Shown: one piece after another, positions 9,101 through 20,712 of the stretch
Layout of the letters: every line of letters starts with the position of its first letter
Position numbering within the stretch: position 1 is the first letter of the stretch
Notes under the pieces: model-generated
Seen by the model: the letters and a program-made list of their open reading frames with translations, nothing else
Told to the model about the DNA's origin: nothing
Databases searched by the model: none
Translations under genes and position numbers: made by a program
Source: Nageia nagi
Lineage: Eukaryota > Pinophyta
DNA: 64,000 nucleotides
Direction: 5' to 3'
Assembly: GCA_050084985.1 (NCBI GenBank)
Contig: JBITNC010000001.1
Span: 24,242,001 to 24,306,000, forward strand

Positions 9101-12100
9101 GGATGCAAAAGGCGAGTTCTTCAAACGACTAAGGCAAGATGCCCAAACTATATGCCCTTGTGGAAATCACTTCAAGGCTTGAAGATTCATTTCAGTGAAA
9201 GTGGCAGAGGCTTCGAAGAAGGATGTTCATATTTGTACAAATTTCAAAAGAGGTCACACCATTTGCACAGGATACCGAAGGTGCACAGTTTCAAGGAGAT
9301 GCAAAGTGCAAGTCAGAGGGACCCAGTTCTACAAGTCCAAAAACATTGCAGTTGGGTTTCCATCTTCATTGAATAGTTGAGTGACAAGTGGTAAAGCTAG
9401 AAGAGGCATAGAAGAGGAGTTTGAAGGGAAACTGTAAAATCTTCATCAAGAAATGGCCAAGTGATGAGAAGGCTGATCGCATGTTTTGAGAAAGTCACAT
9501 TTCCATCCTTCTTTGGAAAAGTGACCAAAGCATTTTCCAAACTTGATATCCCAAAGTGCAACTTAGAAAGCACTTTGTCCAGAGGTGTACCATTTCCAAA
9601 TTTTGTAGTTCACCCAAAGCAAGATTGGAAATAAAGAAGCTTCCCAAGAACGATTGGCCTTTGTTGTTTGTTCTTGAGTTGTGATTCTATATTAATATTG
9701 TGATTGTTGTTTGTTTAGTGGCGTTGTGGAATATTTTATGTGATATCTTTAATAGTTATTTATTCACTTGAATGTATTTCCTTTGAAAACTTCGAGTTTT
9801 AGGGAAAGCAAAACGATTATCTTTTGAAGTGAATAAGTGATTATCAATTCCATACTTGTACGTTAAGTGTTGCATTTTGGAAAATATCTGCTTCTATGTC
9901 GTTTATGTGGAATCTTGCATGCAAAACGATGATAAGTGATTGAATATTGAACGTATCTTATGTTGTCTTTTACCACGCTTTGCTTCCTGCTCATTCAAAG
10001 TTGTACTTCGGGCATTCTTGTTGCGTACCTCTTTCATTTGATAGCTACATGAAGATTCCTACCAAACCCGGATCCTAGATCTTCCAAACCCTGCAATACT
10101 GGCGAATTATCATTATTCGCACTGAGTCCCTTTGAGTTTCTTCCATTCTCAACCTTTTCTCTTTATTTTTTATTTTCCTTCTTTGTTAACAAACCCCAGC
10201 AACTTTCCCTTAACGCAAGCCCTAAATAGGTCCATATAAACTTGTGAGTTAATATTCCCATCACCTGCTTTACTGAGCTGATCAACCTACCATTTTATAT
10301 CGTCCAGAGGTACGATAAGTCTCTAGAAATTCCAATCCTAGAGTTCATGAAGCCAAGTAGCCCCGTAGGGTAATTAGTCCCTTAGATGGGAGATAGGTAA
10401 CACTATCTCACCATATATATCAGTAAGGCCTCTTTCTCCTACTAAGTCTGCCTCCGTTGCGGACCTGCAAGGGTAGGAAAGAAATCCACACCAACATTAG
10501 GGATGTTTCCTTCTCTTCTTCTTTGGCCTAGGGATGTGCCCAACAGCCATAGAAGTCTACACTTGAAGAACTATGAGATATTTTGGAGTTCTTGTCTCAT
10601 ATTTTGAATGCCCTAACAGTTGTTATAGAAAGTTACAGTCGTGTTACAGAAATTGCAATCTAATTATCTTGCATATTTGTGAATAGTGGTTACATATTTG
10701 ATTTTCTTGTAATGAGCTCTTAATTGAATGATTCTCTTGCCTTATTCATGCATTTTGATGGTCATTACACTGCTGTTATTAAATCAGAATTCTGTTAATT
10801 GTAGTAAAGGCTGAGATCTTTGTTATTTTTAGGATTTGTAGCTAAAATATTGGAGAATTACAGATCTGAGTTTGTGCGTATAAATCTGAGTTTGTACTCT
10901 AATTTGTTGGAAAAGTATTTGGGATATTTCACCTGAACTCCTGTGGGACCCAATGTACTTATTAAAAACTATGAAACTGTTAGTATATATACGATTAAAG
11001 AGTAAATTTTGCGAGCTGTCCCATGTCTAACATAAGTATACTTGGAGGCCTGCAGTGAAAAACTTCTTCCTAGCATGTTGACATAGATTCATAGAATAGG
11101 TGTCATTACTGCTCCTGTCAGTGAAAGTGATAAGCAGAAGGAAAACAAGAAATCAGAGGATACATGCAATGCAATGAAAGATACTATATGAATATCATCT
11201 AAAACAAAAGCCAATTCTGCTATATTCAACAATCATCAACAAACTGCAGACTGCCCCATTTTATGTCTCTACAGCATGCAGCCTTCTATTTCAAATTTCA
11301 AACCCAAAGGTTTCGCAAAGAATGATACAGCTCTGCTTGATGTCCATCAGTTCTACCATTTTCCTCTTTGGTTGAACCATATATTTCAAATTCCTAGCAT
11401 GTCGACGAATAATAGGTGTTACTACTATTGGTATGTTTTTCTTTCCTTGCCCAAAACATGCACAAGACTTGGAGGAAACAACATTACTTGTTTCCGCCTG
11501 AAAGGACTAGTTAACCCAAGCGCTCACATGGAATATGGTCTTAATGGCTCAGCAATCAGAGATGCATGTTGTTAACTGTATACAAGAAAAATACACGCAC
11601 GAGATCCTTTCCTTAATGAGGAAAGACTACAAATGTGAACGAAAGTGAAGAAAGATCACAAATGCAAGGACAAACATAGGAATAAATGCAAAGGAATGTG
11701 AGGAAAGGAAAAGACCTATGAGGATGTCACCAGGGATACAATGCCTCGGCAAGTCATCTTCAGATTCATTAAGGTCGATACACTCACTATCAAGTCAGGC
11801 AGCAAATAGCAAATATGCTCAAATCACTACCAGACGAGAGCAGGAAGCTATAGGGTCTTTATGAAAGACTCAATGGAAAGGGTAAAAATGGAGTGAGGGC
11901 GTAAGTGCAGTAACCTAACCGAATGATATAAAGACAAGTTGTAGGCCTCAAAATATATCCACTTGTGTGCAAACTATGCAAAGAATGATCAAACTCTTTC
12001 ACAAAATAATCAATATGCAGTTCATAGAAAGAACCAATAAGATATGCATAATCCCACAAATGATGTTCCTCATAGTATAACTTTATGATTTTATTCTCCT

Positions 12101-12214
12101 AAACAAACACATTCATAATGATTTTCAATAACAGAACATCCATAGAACCCCTCATGCAGCAATCTTCTATGCAATGGAATGTGAATCTTATGACATGCAA
12201 AGACTCTATAGCTA
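9101..12214. other. Intron sequence, no gene recognised
   Basis: Mixed intron DNA. Open frames at 9035-9376, 11276-11575 and 11859-12059 (minus) are short and show no family motif. The stretch 9600-10600 looks like old LTR or leader sequence, but I could not find matching ends. Confidence 0.35.
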
Positions 12215-13640
12215 ATCTATGCAACAAAAATTAGATATGCAATAAATAGTCTGAAAAGGTCTGACATCTAAACCGGCGGGAGCAAAACCTCATCCCTTCA
12301 CTAGTCAGAGTCATAAATGAGTCTGACAGATTTGATCTGGAGGAGCAAAACCTCATCCCTACACCAATCAAATCGAAGTAAAATAAAGTCTGGCATAACC
12401 AACACAACCATATGCATTTAAACAAATAAAAGATTCCGCAGATGAAATCTACAGGCGAATCAGATCTAGGCTAGATTTGATTCGATACGAGTGGATTTCC
12501 ACTCCTCGCTAGTGAGACCATAGGACTCGATAGTCTCCTCCAAGAATGCTACAATCTTCTGCACGCCCCTGGAGATCATGCCAATAGTACTGTCATTTTG
12601 CTGGAAGTATCCTTCAATTTTCTTGAACGTAGCCTGCATCTAGTATTTCCAAATGACCATCCACCTCTCATGAACAATAGGATGCCCTATCTTCAGCAAG
12701 TTGAAATCATCAACTTCAATATGCTCCTGGATTAAATTCTAAGCTTTTGCCAATACCGCCTCCTTCTTGACATTGTTATCTTCCCCTTGGAGCTTGAGTT
12801 GATAAACATATTCACTCATATGTTGCTCGACCTCCTTTCTCAAGGGGACTCTGACTTTCAAGGTTGCATTGCACTTCTCAAGTGCATGGTTCAACCAATC
12901 ATGATGATAGGTGAACTCATGGCAATAGACCAACTTCTCAGAGTTGTCGACATGAATGCGCTACAGATGGGAAACGTTGGGAAGATAACTATCCAATGTG
13001 CTGAGGTGTGCTAAAATTTGAGTTCTGAGATCCCTGATTTCAACACCTTCAGCGAGGAGCTTGTAAATCCGTGAAGACAATCTCTCGATAGCCTCCATCA
13101 CCTCATTCTTCAACTGCTCCTTCATCAGTTCCCATCCCTCATGGAAGGAAGTTTGCTTCTATAAGTGTAAAACTGCTTCTATAAGTGTAAAGGAGTGGTA
13201 CTAATTTTCTGGAACTCTTTTATGATCTTCATGCTATCCGTGAGTTCCTTCTTCAACCTCTTCACTTCCTTTTTGGCTTCGTAGCCTTCTTGTTCTATGA
13301 TTGCAGCATTTTGGGTGACAATATGTTTCCTGGTTGTCAACCTAAGCTTAACTGGCATCTTGAATGTCTCAATGACGCAATCCTCCGCCCTCTGAGAATG
13401 CTTCTCTTTTGATTAGTAATGACTAATGGAGATCTTCTTTCAAGAGGTGGAGACAAAAGTGTCCACCCTCCAAATCTTCTCCCCATCTGAGAGTTCTTCT
13501 TCCTCATCCTCAGAACGCAGGTCCTGATCAATATCTTCATCATGAGTCGTACTCATGCTGAGGGCTCTAAGGCAAGCATCCAGGTCAAGATTTAGATGTT
13601 CAGTTGCTGGCCGAGGGGGAAACCTTTGAACCAATAATCT
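12215..13640 (-). pseudogene. Unrecognised repeat-family ORF, copy 2
   Basis: This inverted paralogue of positions 1-870 is preserved further upstream. It encodes an acidic segment (SEDEEEELSDGEKIW near 13490), a Lys/Glu-rich coiled-coil segment and the block LEKCNATLKVRVPLRKEVEQ near 12850. TAA at about 12740 and other stops break the frame. Its 3' tail repeats the GATGAGGTTTTGCTCC motif twice (about 12278-12293 and 12341-12356), where copy 1 has it once. It lies in intron 1 of the phosphate acetyltransferase-like gene and in the gene's orientation. The family and function are unknown to me. Confidence 0.55.
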
Positions 13641-14990
13641 TCCTTTGTCATTTTACTTGTCCCACCTCTAGGAGTATTTAGGAGTGTTTTGAGTTTCCAA
13701 GAGTCATTTTACTTGTCCCTATATGTAAACGTCCCTAAAATTGGCATCTCACTCATTTATTATTGTAATGTGTCCAATAGGCCACTTGGAGTGGGACATC
13801 CCTCTTCTAGAGGCGTATGAGTGTGTTTTGTTGTGTCTAGAAGTAAATTAATATTGTGTAGTGTTGTTGAGTCATTTGGAATCTCTAGATTGAGAATTTC
13901 TAATCCCAAGTGCTAATTATGAGCCCCAAAGTGGGACATTCAAGATTGGGAGATCTTGAGGTTGTGTTTGGCCGATTTGAATGAAGCATCCAGCTATTTA
14001 AAGGAGGAATGCACCTATTTGAGGGTATCTTTGGCCATTCATCATTCATATTCTCTTGGAGACTTGGCATGAAGTAAGTTTTTTTCCTTTTGTGGATGAA
14101 AACCTACAAAAGAGAGTTTAGACAGACGAAAACCCTTCTAGATATAGGGCTTAAGGATGAAAAACCCTTAAGTGGCTTTCTGAAGTTCTTCAGTGGTGCA
14201 TTCAGCTTGTGAGGTGAGTTTGGTTCAATTCAGAGTTCAGTTTTGGGGGTTAGAAACCCTAGCAGTGTGATGTCAGTCTTCTTGAGCAGTTTATAGTGTA
14301 TTTTGCATCAGATCTGGTCCATTGAGCAGCAGACATCCAGCCCAACACTCAGAATTTTTTTGCCTATATTTTTCATTATTGTAATTTTGCTTATAATTGG
14401 GTATAATTGGGTGAAATTAACAAAAAGATATGTAAATTCGGTTTGTAACAATTTCTCCAAGCAGATATGAAATAAACTTGTATATTTCGGGCAGTAAATC
14501 CAAAGTGCTATAATTGCTTTGGGCAGATCTAAGGCACAATTATAATTTTTGCATGCTTCTTGTATTTTGCAAAATTCTAGTTGTTCTTAGTTTGACACAT
14601 TACACCAAGGTGGTGATTATTTGAAAATGTCTGAAGAAACTTAGTCTACTGTTTCCCACAAATAAAAAGCCAAGAGTTTAGGCGATTCACAAAGTATAAA
14701 GAAATAAATTGCAGCGTATCCTAAAAATAACATCAAAGCTTAGGTAATTCACAAAGAGTATGACTGAACACCATTGTTTGTCTCGAAAATTAAAGAGAAA
14801 CCTTCTAATATTCCTCTGTTTAAAAAGAACACTAATTTCTCCCTTCGAATTCTAACTAATAAAATCAAAACAAGCTCATTCTAGCATGTTCTGCCAAGTT
14901 CAGTGTTCAGTGCACCATCAATTCTGTTTTCAATTAAAAGACAATTCTTCTCTTCTTGCATTGCTACAGGTTAATAGATTTATAAGAAAA
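13641..14990. other. Intron sequence, LTR-like character but no proven ends
   Basis: A stretch near 13660-14100 has GGGACA and ATTTAAAGG motifs resembling the LTRs elsewhere in this window. No second copy, primer site or target duplication was found. Confidence 0.3.
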
Positions 14991-14999
14991 CGTCAACAC

Positions 15000-15417
15000 C
15001 TTGGAAAATTTCCTCGAGAAGATCATCTCGCTTGTCCATGGCCATCAATTTGTAAGCTTGTCCCATGGTAACGCCTCTCATCACAGGAACACCGCCATGA
15101 GACTTAAGAATATCCTTAAATATCTCCGACTTGTACCTCCTCCGTCTCGTAAGCCGATCAACTGGACAAAAGTATCCCACCCCGCCTTTAAACTTGGCCA
15201 CGCAATTCAGCAACCCCAAGGTGACGGCGTCGGATTCGAATCCGTGATTACCACTAGTGTCGTAAATATAAACTGCATCTCTAGTTCCAGAATGAAGATG
15301 TCTCCTTCCATCGCAACAACACGAACTTTTTTCTTCCAGTGGTTTCGAAAATATATACCAGAGGCGTGCATTCTGTGCGAGAGTCGTACCTGCGACCTGC
15401 CTGCTGCTTCGTATCAT
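15000..15417 (-). CDS. PTA: Exon 1 of phosphate acetyltransferase-like gene (N-terminus)
   Basis: The ATG at 15417-15415 is the first in frame; TAG at 15450-15448 stops the frame upstream. Residues 1-48 are rich in Arg and Ser and low in acidic residues, which suggests a mitochondrial or plastid transit peptide. Residues from about 49 (VYIYDTSGNHGFESDAVTLG, then GGVGYFCPVD) match the opening strand and loop of the BioD-like domain in phosphate acetyltransferase. The P-loop lysine is missing, as it is in the E. coli enzyme. The exon ends with a split codon at CAAG|GTGTTG. Known role of the family: interconversion of acetyl-CoA and acetyl phosphate. With exons 2-4 about 408 residues are present; the catalytic C-terminal domain is outside the window, so a lone regulatory-domain protein or a pseudogene cannot be excluded. 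Confidence 0.78.
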
Positions 15418-15800
15418 TGTATTCGAAATATCCCACGATCCAATAGCCTAAAATGGTGAAATTTGGAGCAGAAAGGTCGCAACGAGACGCCCACCGTAAA
15501 CAGCCGCCACTATTCAATTCGAATTCTATGTTTCTGCTTTTACAGCATGACATGACATTTCAATCGTTTCGTCGTACTGGCCAGCAAGTTTCCACGCCAA
15601 ACTGTATGAAAAGCCACCATGTCTGTGGTATCGTGCCACCTGTACTCTGATAACAGAACGTAACATGGTTTTATTGGTCGGTGCAGAAACCCGAGATAGT
15701 TAGGAAACCGATTTCTCGCTAAATAAAACTAGCAGTTGCAACCGTTTGCAATGGGTTGGTTGGTAATTATTGTGTATAAGGTAAGGTGAGCCGGCTGCGT
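15418..15800 (-). promoter_or_regulatory. Probable 5' region of the phosphate acetyltransferase-like gene
   Basis: This is the least AT-rich stretch around and lies directly upstream of the start codon. On the minus strand a CCAAT followed by AAAACC lies near 15668-15678 and an A/T-rich TTTTATTTAG near 15721-15731. These are weak promoter-like matches; no transcription start can be fixed from sequence alone. Confidence 0.3.
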
Positions 15801-15885
15801 TAACAATATTAATGATCAAATTAATATTTTGCATGGTAGGTTTTTATTATATGTTGAGATAACGAAGTTTGTGGGATTTATCAAA

Positions 15886-15985
15886 ATTTATTAATTATAT
15901 ATTATTAATATTATTTTGATTATCTTGGTTTAGATATTTATTAATTATATATTATTAATATTATTTTGATTATCTTGGTTTAGAT
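15886..15985. repeat. Exact 50-bp tandem duplication
   Basis: Two identical 50-bp units, each ending TTGGTTTAGAT, lie head to tail in AT-rich DNA. Exact identity points to a recent slippage or repair event. Confidence 0.9.
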
Positions 15986-16489
15986 ATTGTAATAAAATAT
16001 AAGTTTTATTCATCATTTAATAATTAAATAAAATTAGCATTAATATTTGAATAATTGATTAAAACAATCTAAATTTTATCCACATTTAATTTATTATAAG
16101 AATAATATTTTTTTATTTTTCTAATTATAACATTATATAAAAGTAAGTTTAAATTATTGAGAAGATCAATAGTAAGAAATGTTTGTCTAATGAAAATATA
16201 TAATCCATCACACATAAAGCCATTCAATTTTTTTTTTTTTTTTTGAAAAAGACATTCAATTTACCAAGCAAGATATCTTAGATATTAAATTTTAAAAAGT
16301 TATGGTAATATTCTACCCAATGTATTACTCAAGTTGGATAAGATAAGTTATGAACAATGTTCTTTTGGTTATCTTGGCTTGTATAATATCTATTGGTTTA
16401 ATAATAAGTAAAAAGTTTCATTACTCTTTAACAAACCTTCATTTATAATTCATTCAATTATATATTGAATCCAAAATATCTATAGAGAG

Positions 16490-16518
<29 letters not shown>
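16490..16518. repeat. TA microsatellite
   Basis: About fourteen uninterrupted AT dinucleotides. A second similar tract lies at 16786-16816. Confidence 0.95.
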
Positions 16519-16520
<2 letters not shown>

Positions 16521-16782
16521 TCTCATACATGAATAATAGTTTATATATTAAAAATTGTGATTTTTTATATCATGACAAACTTTTTCCATTTTGATCGTGT
16601 ATGGTCACCTGCAACAAATATAAAATAATCGTAACTATTAGCATAAGCAATAATAATAATATATTTATGAACTCAAATAACATATACAAAAAGATTTGTT
16701 ACCTTTCATTTAGAAATGATATGGGTTTCTTTTACATGTTTGCATATAAACTATAGTATTGCTAATACTAAGAGATATCATT

Positions 16783-16816
<34 letters not shown>

Positions 16817-18785
16817 TCGACTATTCTTTTTTTTAATAATAAAATCAATCCATTTTTTTTAAATTTTGAAATTGATAGACTTCACTAACATTTAAATAAT
16901 AAGTATTATATTTTATGATTGCTAGATATTATGCATTTTAAACTTTATTGAAAATTTGACATACTCTTATAAATTTACTAATGATAGAGAGTATCCTATA
17001 GTGGCTATGATAGCTACTAAGTTATTTAGGAGAGGAAATCCTAATTTCTAAAATTTTATTTTAGTTAAAGTGGATTATCTTAATAAATAATTATTTATTC
17101 AAGAATTAGTGTATTCAAAAAGTTTATTATAAAATTTGTTAAAAATATTTAAACCCATTAAAAATAACCTAAATACATTTGATATTTTGATAAATTTCTT
17201 CCTAAAGAAAAATGTCATCTAATGAAGTGAGAGAGTGAAAACATACACCCATGTAATGTTTTATTTCTTTTAAAACTCATAACAAAGATGAAATAAATAT
17301 TTAAAAAAATTTATATTCATTATTAAATTTTCTTCCAATTAAGTTTCATCTAAGTTGGGTAAATGAAATGACACATTATATGATAAATATTAGTGTTGCC
17401 AAAACTATATTATAAATAGAATGCAAAGTATTTACCTATTATGAATTATTACCAATAATTCAACAATTATTTATTTATTATATTATATACATATTAAATA
17501 GCCTATTATTTTTATGATTCAAATGAGCACAATTTGCAAAGGTAATAATTAGCATGTTTAAATTTATTTATTATATTATTACTAATTGAACCATACTTTT
17601 TTACTAATTAAAATGAGAATGCAATTGCTATGGCTATGATTGTAGGTAAGATATGGTAATTTTTCAATGATCTCCTTATTGCTTCATAAAATGCAAATAT
17701 TTTCAATAATTTATTATAATTCTAAAATCAAAATACTTAATTTCTTTTTATTTAGATATAAATTATTTTCTTATTATGTAGAAATATGACAATGCAAAAT
17801 AAAAGTTATTTAAATAATTTACCAATGCCTTATCTAATGTTCCATCAATGATTTATTTGCAAGCAAGAGGGCTAATATGAAATGAATGTTTAATAATGAA
17901 ATCATGGGTTTCATTGTTGCACTATTTTAGAGTATGTAAAATTTGCACATGAACAATAATTTTTTTATTATTTATAGATTTGATGTACTCAAATGATTTC
18001 CTATCTCCATATGGAAAAGTAATAAAATGTTCAATTTTATATTATCATATGTCCTCTATTTTTTTTCAAGCAACTTCTAAGAGTGCCAACTTAGATTTTT
18101 TAAAATAGTCAATATATGTCAATGCCTATATTTGGTTATGTGTACTATCAATTTAAAATTTCTAATTAGCTAATATATGGTAGCGCCTGTGTTTTATCAT
18201 TTGATGGATATACAAGGAACTATATTTACCCAACATGGACAAATATTTCAATGTTCCCTTGTATTACATACACACACACACACACACCAAACTTTAACCC
18301 TATGCCATGTTGTTTGGCTAAAAATTTCAACGCTTCCTATTAACTCTACTCGTAAATCAAAATCTCAACCCATTTCTATCATACTATGAGTACCTTGACC
18401 ATGCAATAAATCAATGTGGCAAGTATGGATCCTCTTTTAAACATAAATGAGATGTTAACTAGTAAATAAAAATCTAAATTCGATCCTACTTGGCCTAGAA
18501 TATTTCTTCTTTTATGACTTGTTTCTTGAGCCATCTACTTATCATTAGATTAAAGAGTTTTGAGTATAATTCGTTTATGCATTAATTCATTGATTTATTA
18601 ATTTTTGAATCATATATAGAGCGAATTCAAATTGTTGAATTATTTTAGAGGACTCATTCTTTGGAAGTGTAGAATGGTAATTATTTATGTATAATTCATT
18701 TATGCATAAAATGTTGATATTGTGCATATTCCATAGGATGAGTTTTTTTAATTACTTCAAAATTAAAATTACTTTCAATATTTAA

Positions 18786-19279
18786 TGTTAGAATTTGTAA
18801 TGAAATATTGTGAATATCTAAACTCCTTGTAAGTTCAATTAATCACTTAAAGGATATGTAGATACCTTAAGGGATTAATTGAATTCTTTATTATGTGTGG
18901 ACTTTGACCTAACCATGGGGTTAGTTGGTAGGTTAAAGTTAGGTCACACATTTATTGTAACCCTAACCTTACCCTTGGGTTAAAGGGAGGTTAGGGAGGT
19001 GCTCTCAAGCTATAAATAGAGGGCCTCTCCTCTTGTAAACACATTTAAGTTTTGGAGTAAGATTACTCTACTTGGTTGTGTAGGAGAGAGCAAGAGAATA
19101 GTTGTAAGAGAGGCATAGATTGAGAATAGAGAACTAGTTGTGGATGTACTCCCAAGGAGGGAGGAACCACATTATATTGGTGTCATATTGTGTGAATGAT
19201 GTTCTTAAGATTGTAGATGATGAATGATTTAGCTTCCTAGTCTTGGACCTTGAGAATTAGATCTAGGCTAATTCCATCA
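18786..19279 (+). repeat. 5' LTR of Copia-1
   Basis: 494 bp, TGTTAG...CCATCA, differing from the 3' LTR at three sites (one C/T, one T/C, one G/A). A TATA box lies at 19011-19018. Confidence 0.97.
19011..19018 (+). promoter_or_regulatory. TATA box in Copia-1 5' LTR
   Basis: TATAAATA followed by GAGGGCC, about 270 bp before the LTR end, is repeated at 27788-27795 in the 3' LTR. It would drive the genomic transcript; R would start roughly 30 bp downstream. Confidence 0.7.
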
Positions 19280-19281
19280 AG

Positions 19282-19293
19282 TGGTATCAGAGC
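19282..19293 (+). promoter_or_regulatory. Copia-1 primer-binding site
   Basis: TGGTATCAGAGC lies two bases past the LTR and is complementary to the 3' end of plant initiator tRNA-Met, the usual copia primer. Confidence 0.95.
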
Positions 19294-19984
19294 TTGGTGT
19301 GGAAGCTCTTCTTCTACATTTTGGAGGTTCTTCATCCTTCTCAAATTTGGAGATCTTAATCCTAATCTTCATTGTGAGGTAAAAGGTTTGCAAAGGTATA
19401 ACCTTCTATCCTTCTTTAACTAAGTTCATTATGATACTAATTTTTTGTATGATTATGCTAGCTCAATGTCTTAGCAAAAATAACTTCAAATACCATAATA
19501 TATTTTTGCTACTCTCTTCTTACTAACAATGTTTTATGTTAGTAATCTATTTTTAATGTACAAAGAAAATGCCTTTTTTTTGTGAGCAAAAATATATTAT
19601 GATAGCATCTTATTGAAAAGTTTTTACAATAGTCTTTTGTGAAAAATATCAAAAAGAGGAAGGTGCATTTTTTTACATATTTTATTGTTGAAATAAAGTG
19701 GAGGAATTTATTTACAAGTTTTTGAAATATTTACATAATTTCTAGAGGCAATTGTTTAAAATTTAAAGCAAATATGGGGATATTTGCCCTCTCTCATTTT
19801 TTTTATTGTTGAAATAAAAAAAAATGGAAAACTTTACAAGTTATTACAATATATTCAAAAATTATAAATTTTTGGAGGGACAAAATAATAAAACAAATCT
19901 AATACATTGCAAAGGGTCTGTAACTGTTTGACAAAATGACTCAACGTTGAGGACAACCTCATGCACGCAACCTCTATTGTCAGC

Positions 19985-20195
19985 TTATGTCACGTATGAG
20001 AGCTTCCCTTTCTTCCATAAGTTGGCATTTGTGCATTGCATCAAGTGCATACATTTGATTTTGGCATCGTAGTTTTGGACTTGAAAACTTTTTTCCTTGA
20101 AACTTGGCTTCCTCTTGAAGTTTATTGATAAGCTTTCGCTCTGCACAGGCAGCATCCATGTCAAGATCCTTTTCATCTATAGTCACACGAATTGC
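19985..20195 (-). pseudogene. Captured fragment of an unidentified coiled-coil protein
   Basis: The minus strand is open and reads like real protein: CAERKLINKLQEEAKFQGKK, then CQNQMYALDAMHKCQLMEER. Charge pattern and heptad-like leucines suggest coiled coil. No gag or pol motif is present, and the orientation opposes the element. I cannot name the source gene. It adjoins the PPR fragment head to head. Confidence 0.4.
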
Positions 20196-20712
20196 TTGAC
20201 AAGATGCACGATGCAGACACCATTTCATAGACTGCAATGATCGCAGGATATGTCGACAAGTTATTTGACGCGATGCTGCAGACACCGTTTCATGGACTGA
20301 AATGATCGTAGGATCTGCACAAAATGGAATTATTTGGCGTATGCCTGCGAAGTTTTCGACTGTATGTCTGAACAAGATGTCTTCTCATGGACTCTGATAA
20401 TTTTAGGCTACCAAAGACATGGCTTTCCTTGACAGGCAATGACACTATTTTGCCAAATGCAACAAACACCAGCAGTAGTCCAACCAGATCATTTCACCTT
20501 TTCCATCGTCGTTAAAGCATGCGCAAAACTGGGAGATTTGGAATAGGGTTTATACATACATGAAAGACTCTTTAAAACTGGATTTCTGTCACATGTTGTA
20601 GTTGTGAATGCCATGTTAGACATGTATGCAAAACTTGGAAGCGTAGGGAAGTCACATGAATTGTTTGACCAGATGCATGAAGCAGATAGAGTTTCATGGA
20701 CTGTAAGGTCGC
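20190..20712 (+). pseudogene. Captured pentatricopeptide-repeat (PPR) gene fragment
   Basis: The clearest part, about 20478-20706, reads DHFTFSIVVKACAKLGDLE, then IHERLFKTGF, then MYAKLGSVGKSHELFDQM, then DRVSWT. This is the alternating P, L and S repeat pattern of plant PLS-type PPR proteins, which are organellar RNA-editing factors. Upstream, from about 20198, further decayed repeats with FHGLK- and SWTEMI-like reading carry stops and frame changes. The fragment is in sense with the element and inside its leader, so it was carried when Copia-1 transposed. It is not expected to be functional. Confidence 0.7.

Larger units (their letters stand above)
3352..14999 (-). other. Intron 1, 11.6 kb, phase 1, filled with repeats
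   Basis: The intron runs from donor CAAG|GTGTTG at 14999 to acceptor TTGCAG at 3352. Inside it are a complete gag-only LTR element (4428-7888), the tandem array that element interrupts (about 4170-9100) and copy 2 of the unrecognised ORF family (about 12215-13640). Such repeat-swollen introns are typical of gymnosperm genes. The exact phase match of the two flanking exons is the evidence that it is one intron. Confidence 0.65.
15801..18785. other. Very AT-rich intergenic region with microsatellites
   Basis: I find no gene. The region contains an exact 50-bp tandem duplication (15886-15935 and 15936-15985), two TA microsatellites (about 16490-16518 and 16786-16816) and a CA run (about 18261-18278). 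The open frame at 18177-18389 spans the CA run and looks spurious. Confidence 0.6.

Noticed and set aside
15281-15553. Minus-strand frame overlapping the phosphate acetyltransferase start
   Set aside because: It is in another frame, has no family motif and overlaps the better supported N-terminus; it could at most be an upstream ORF.
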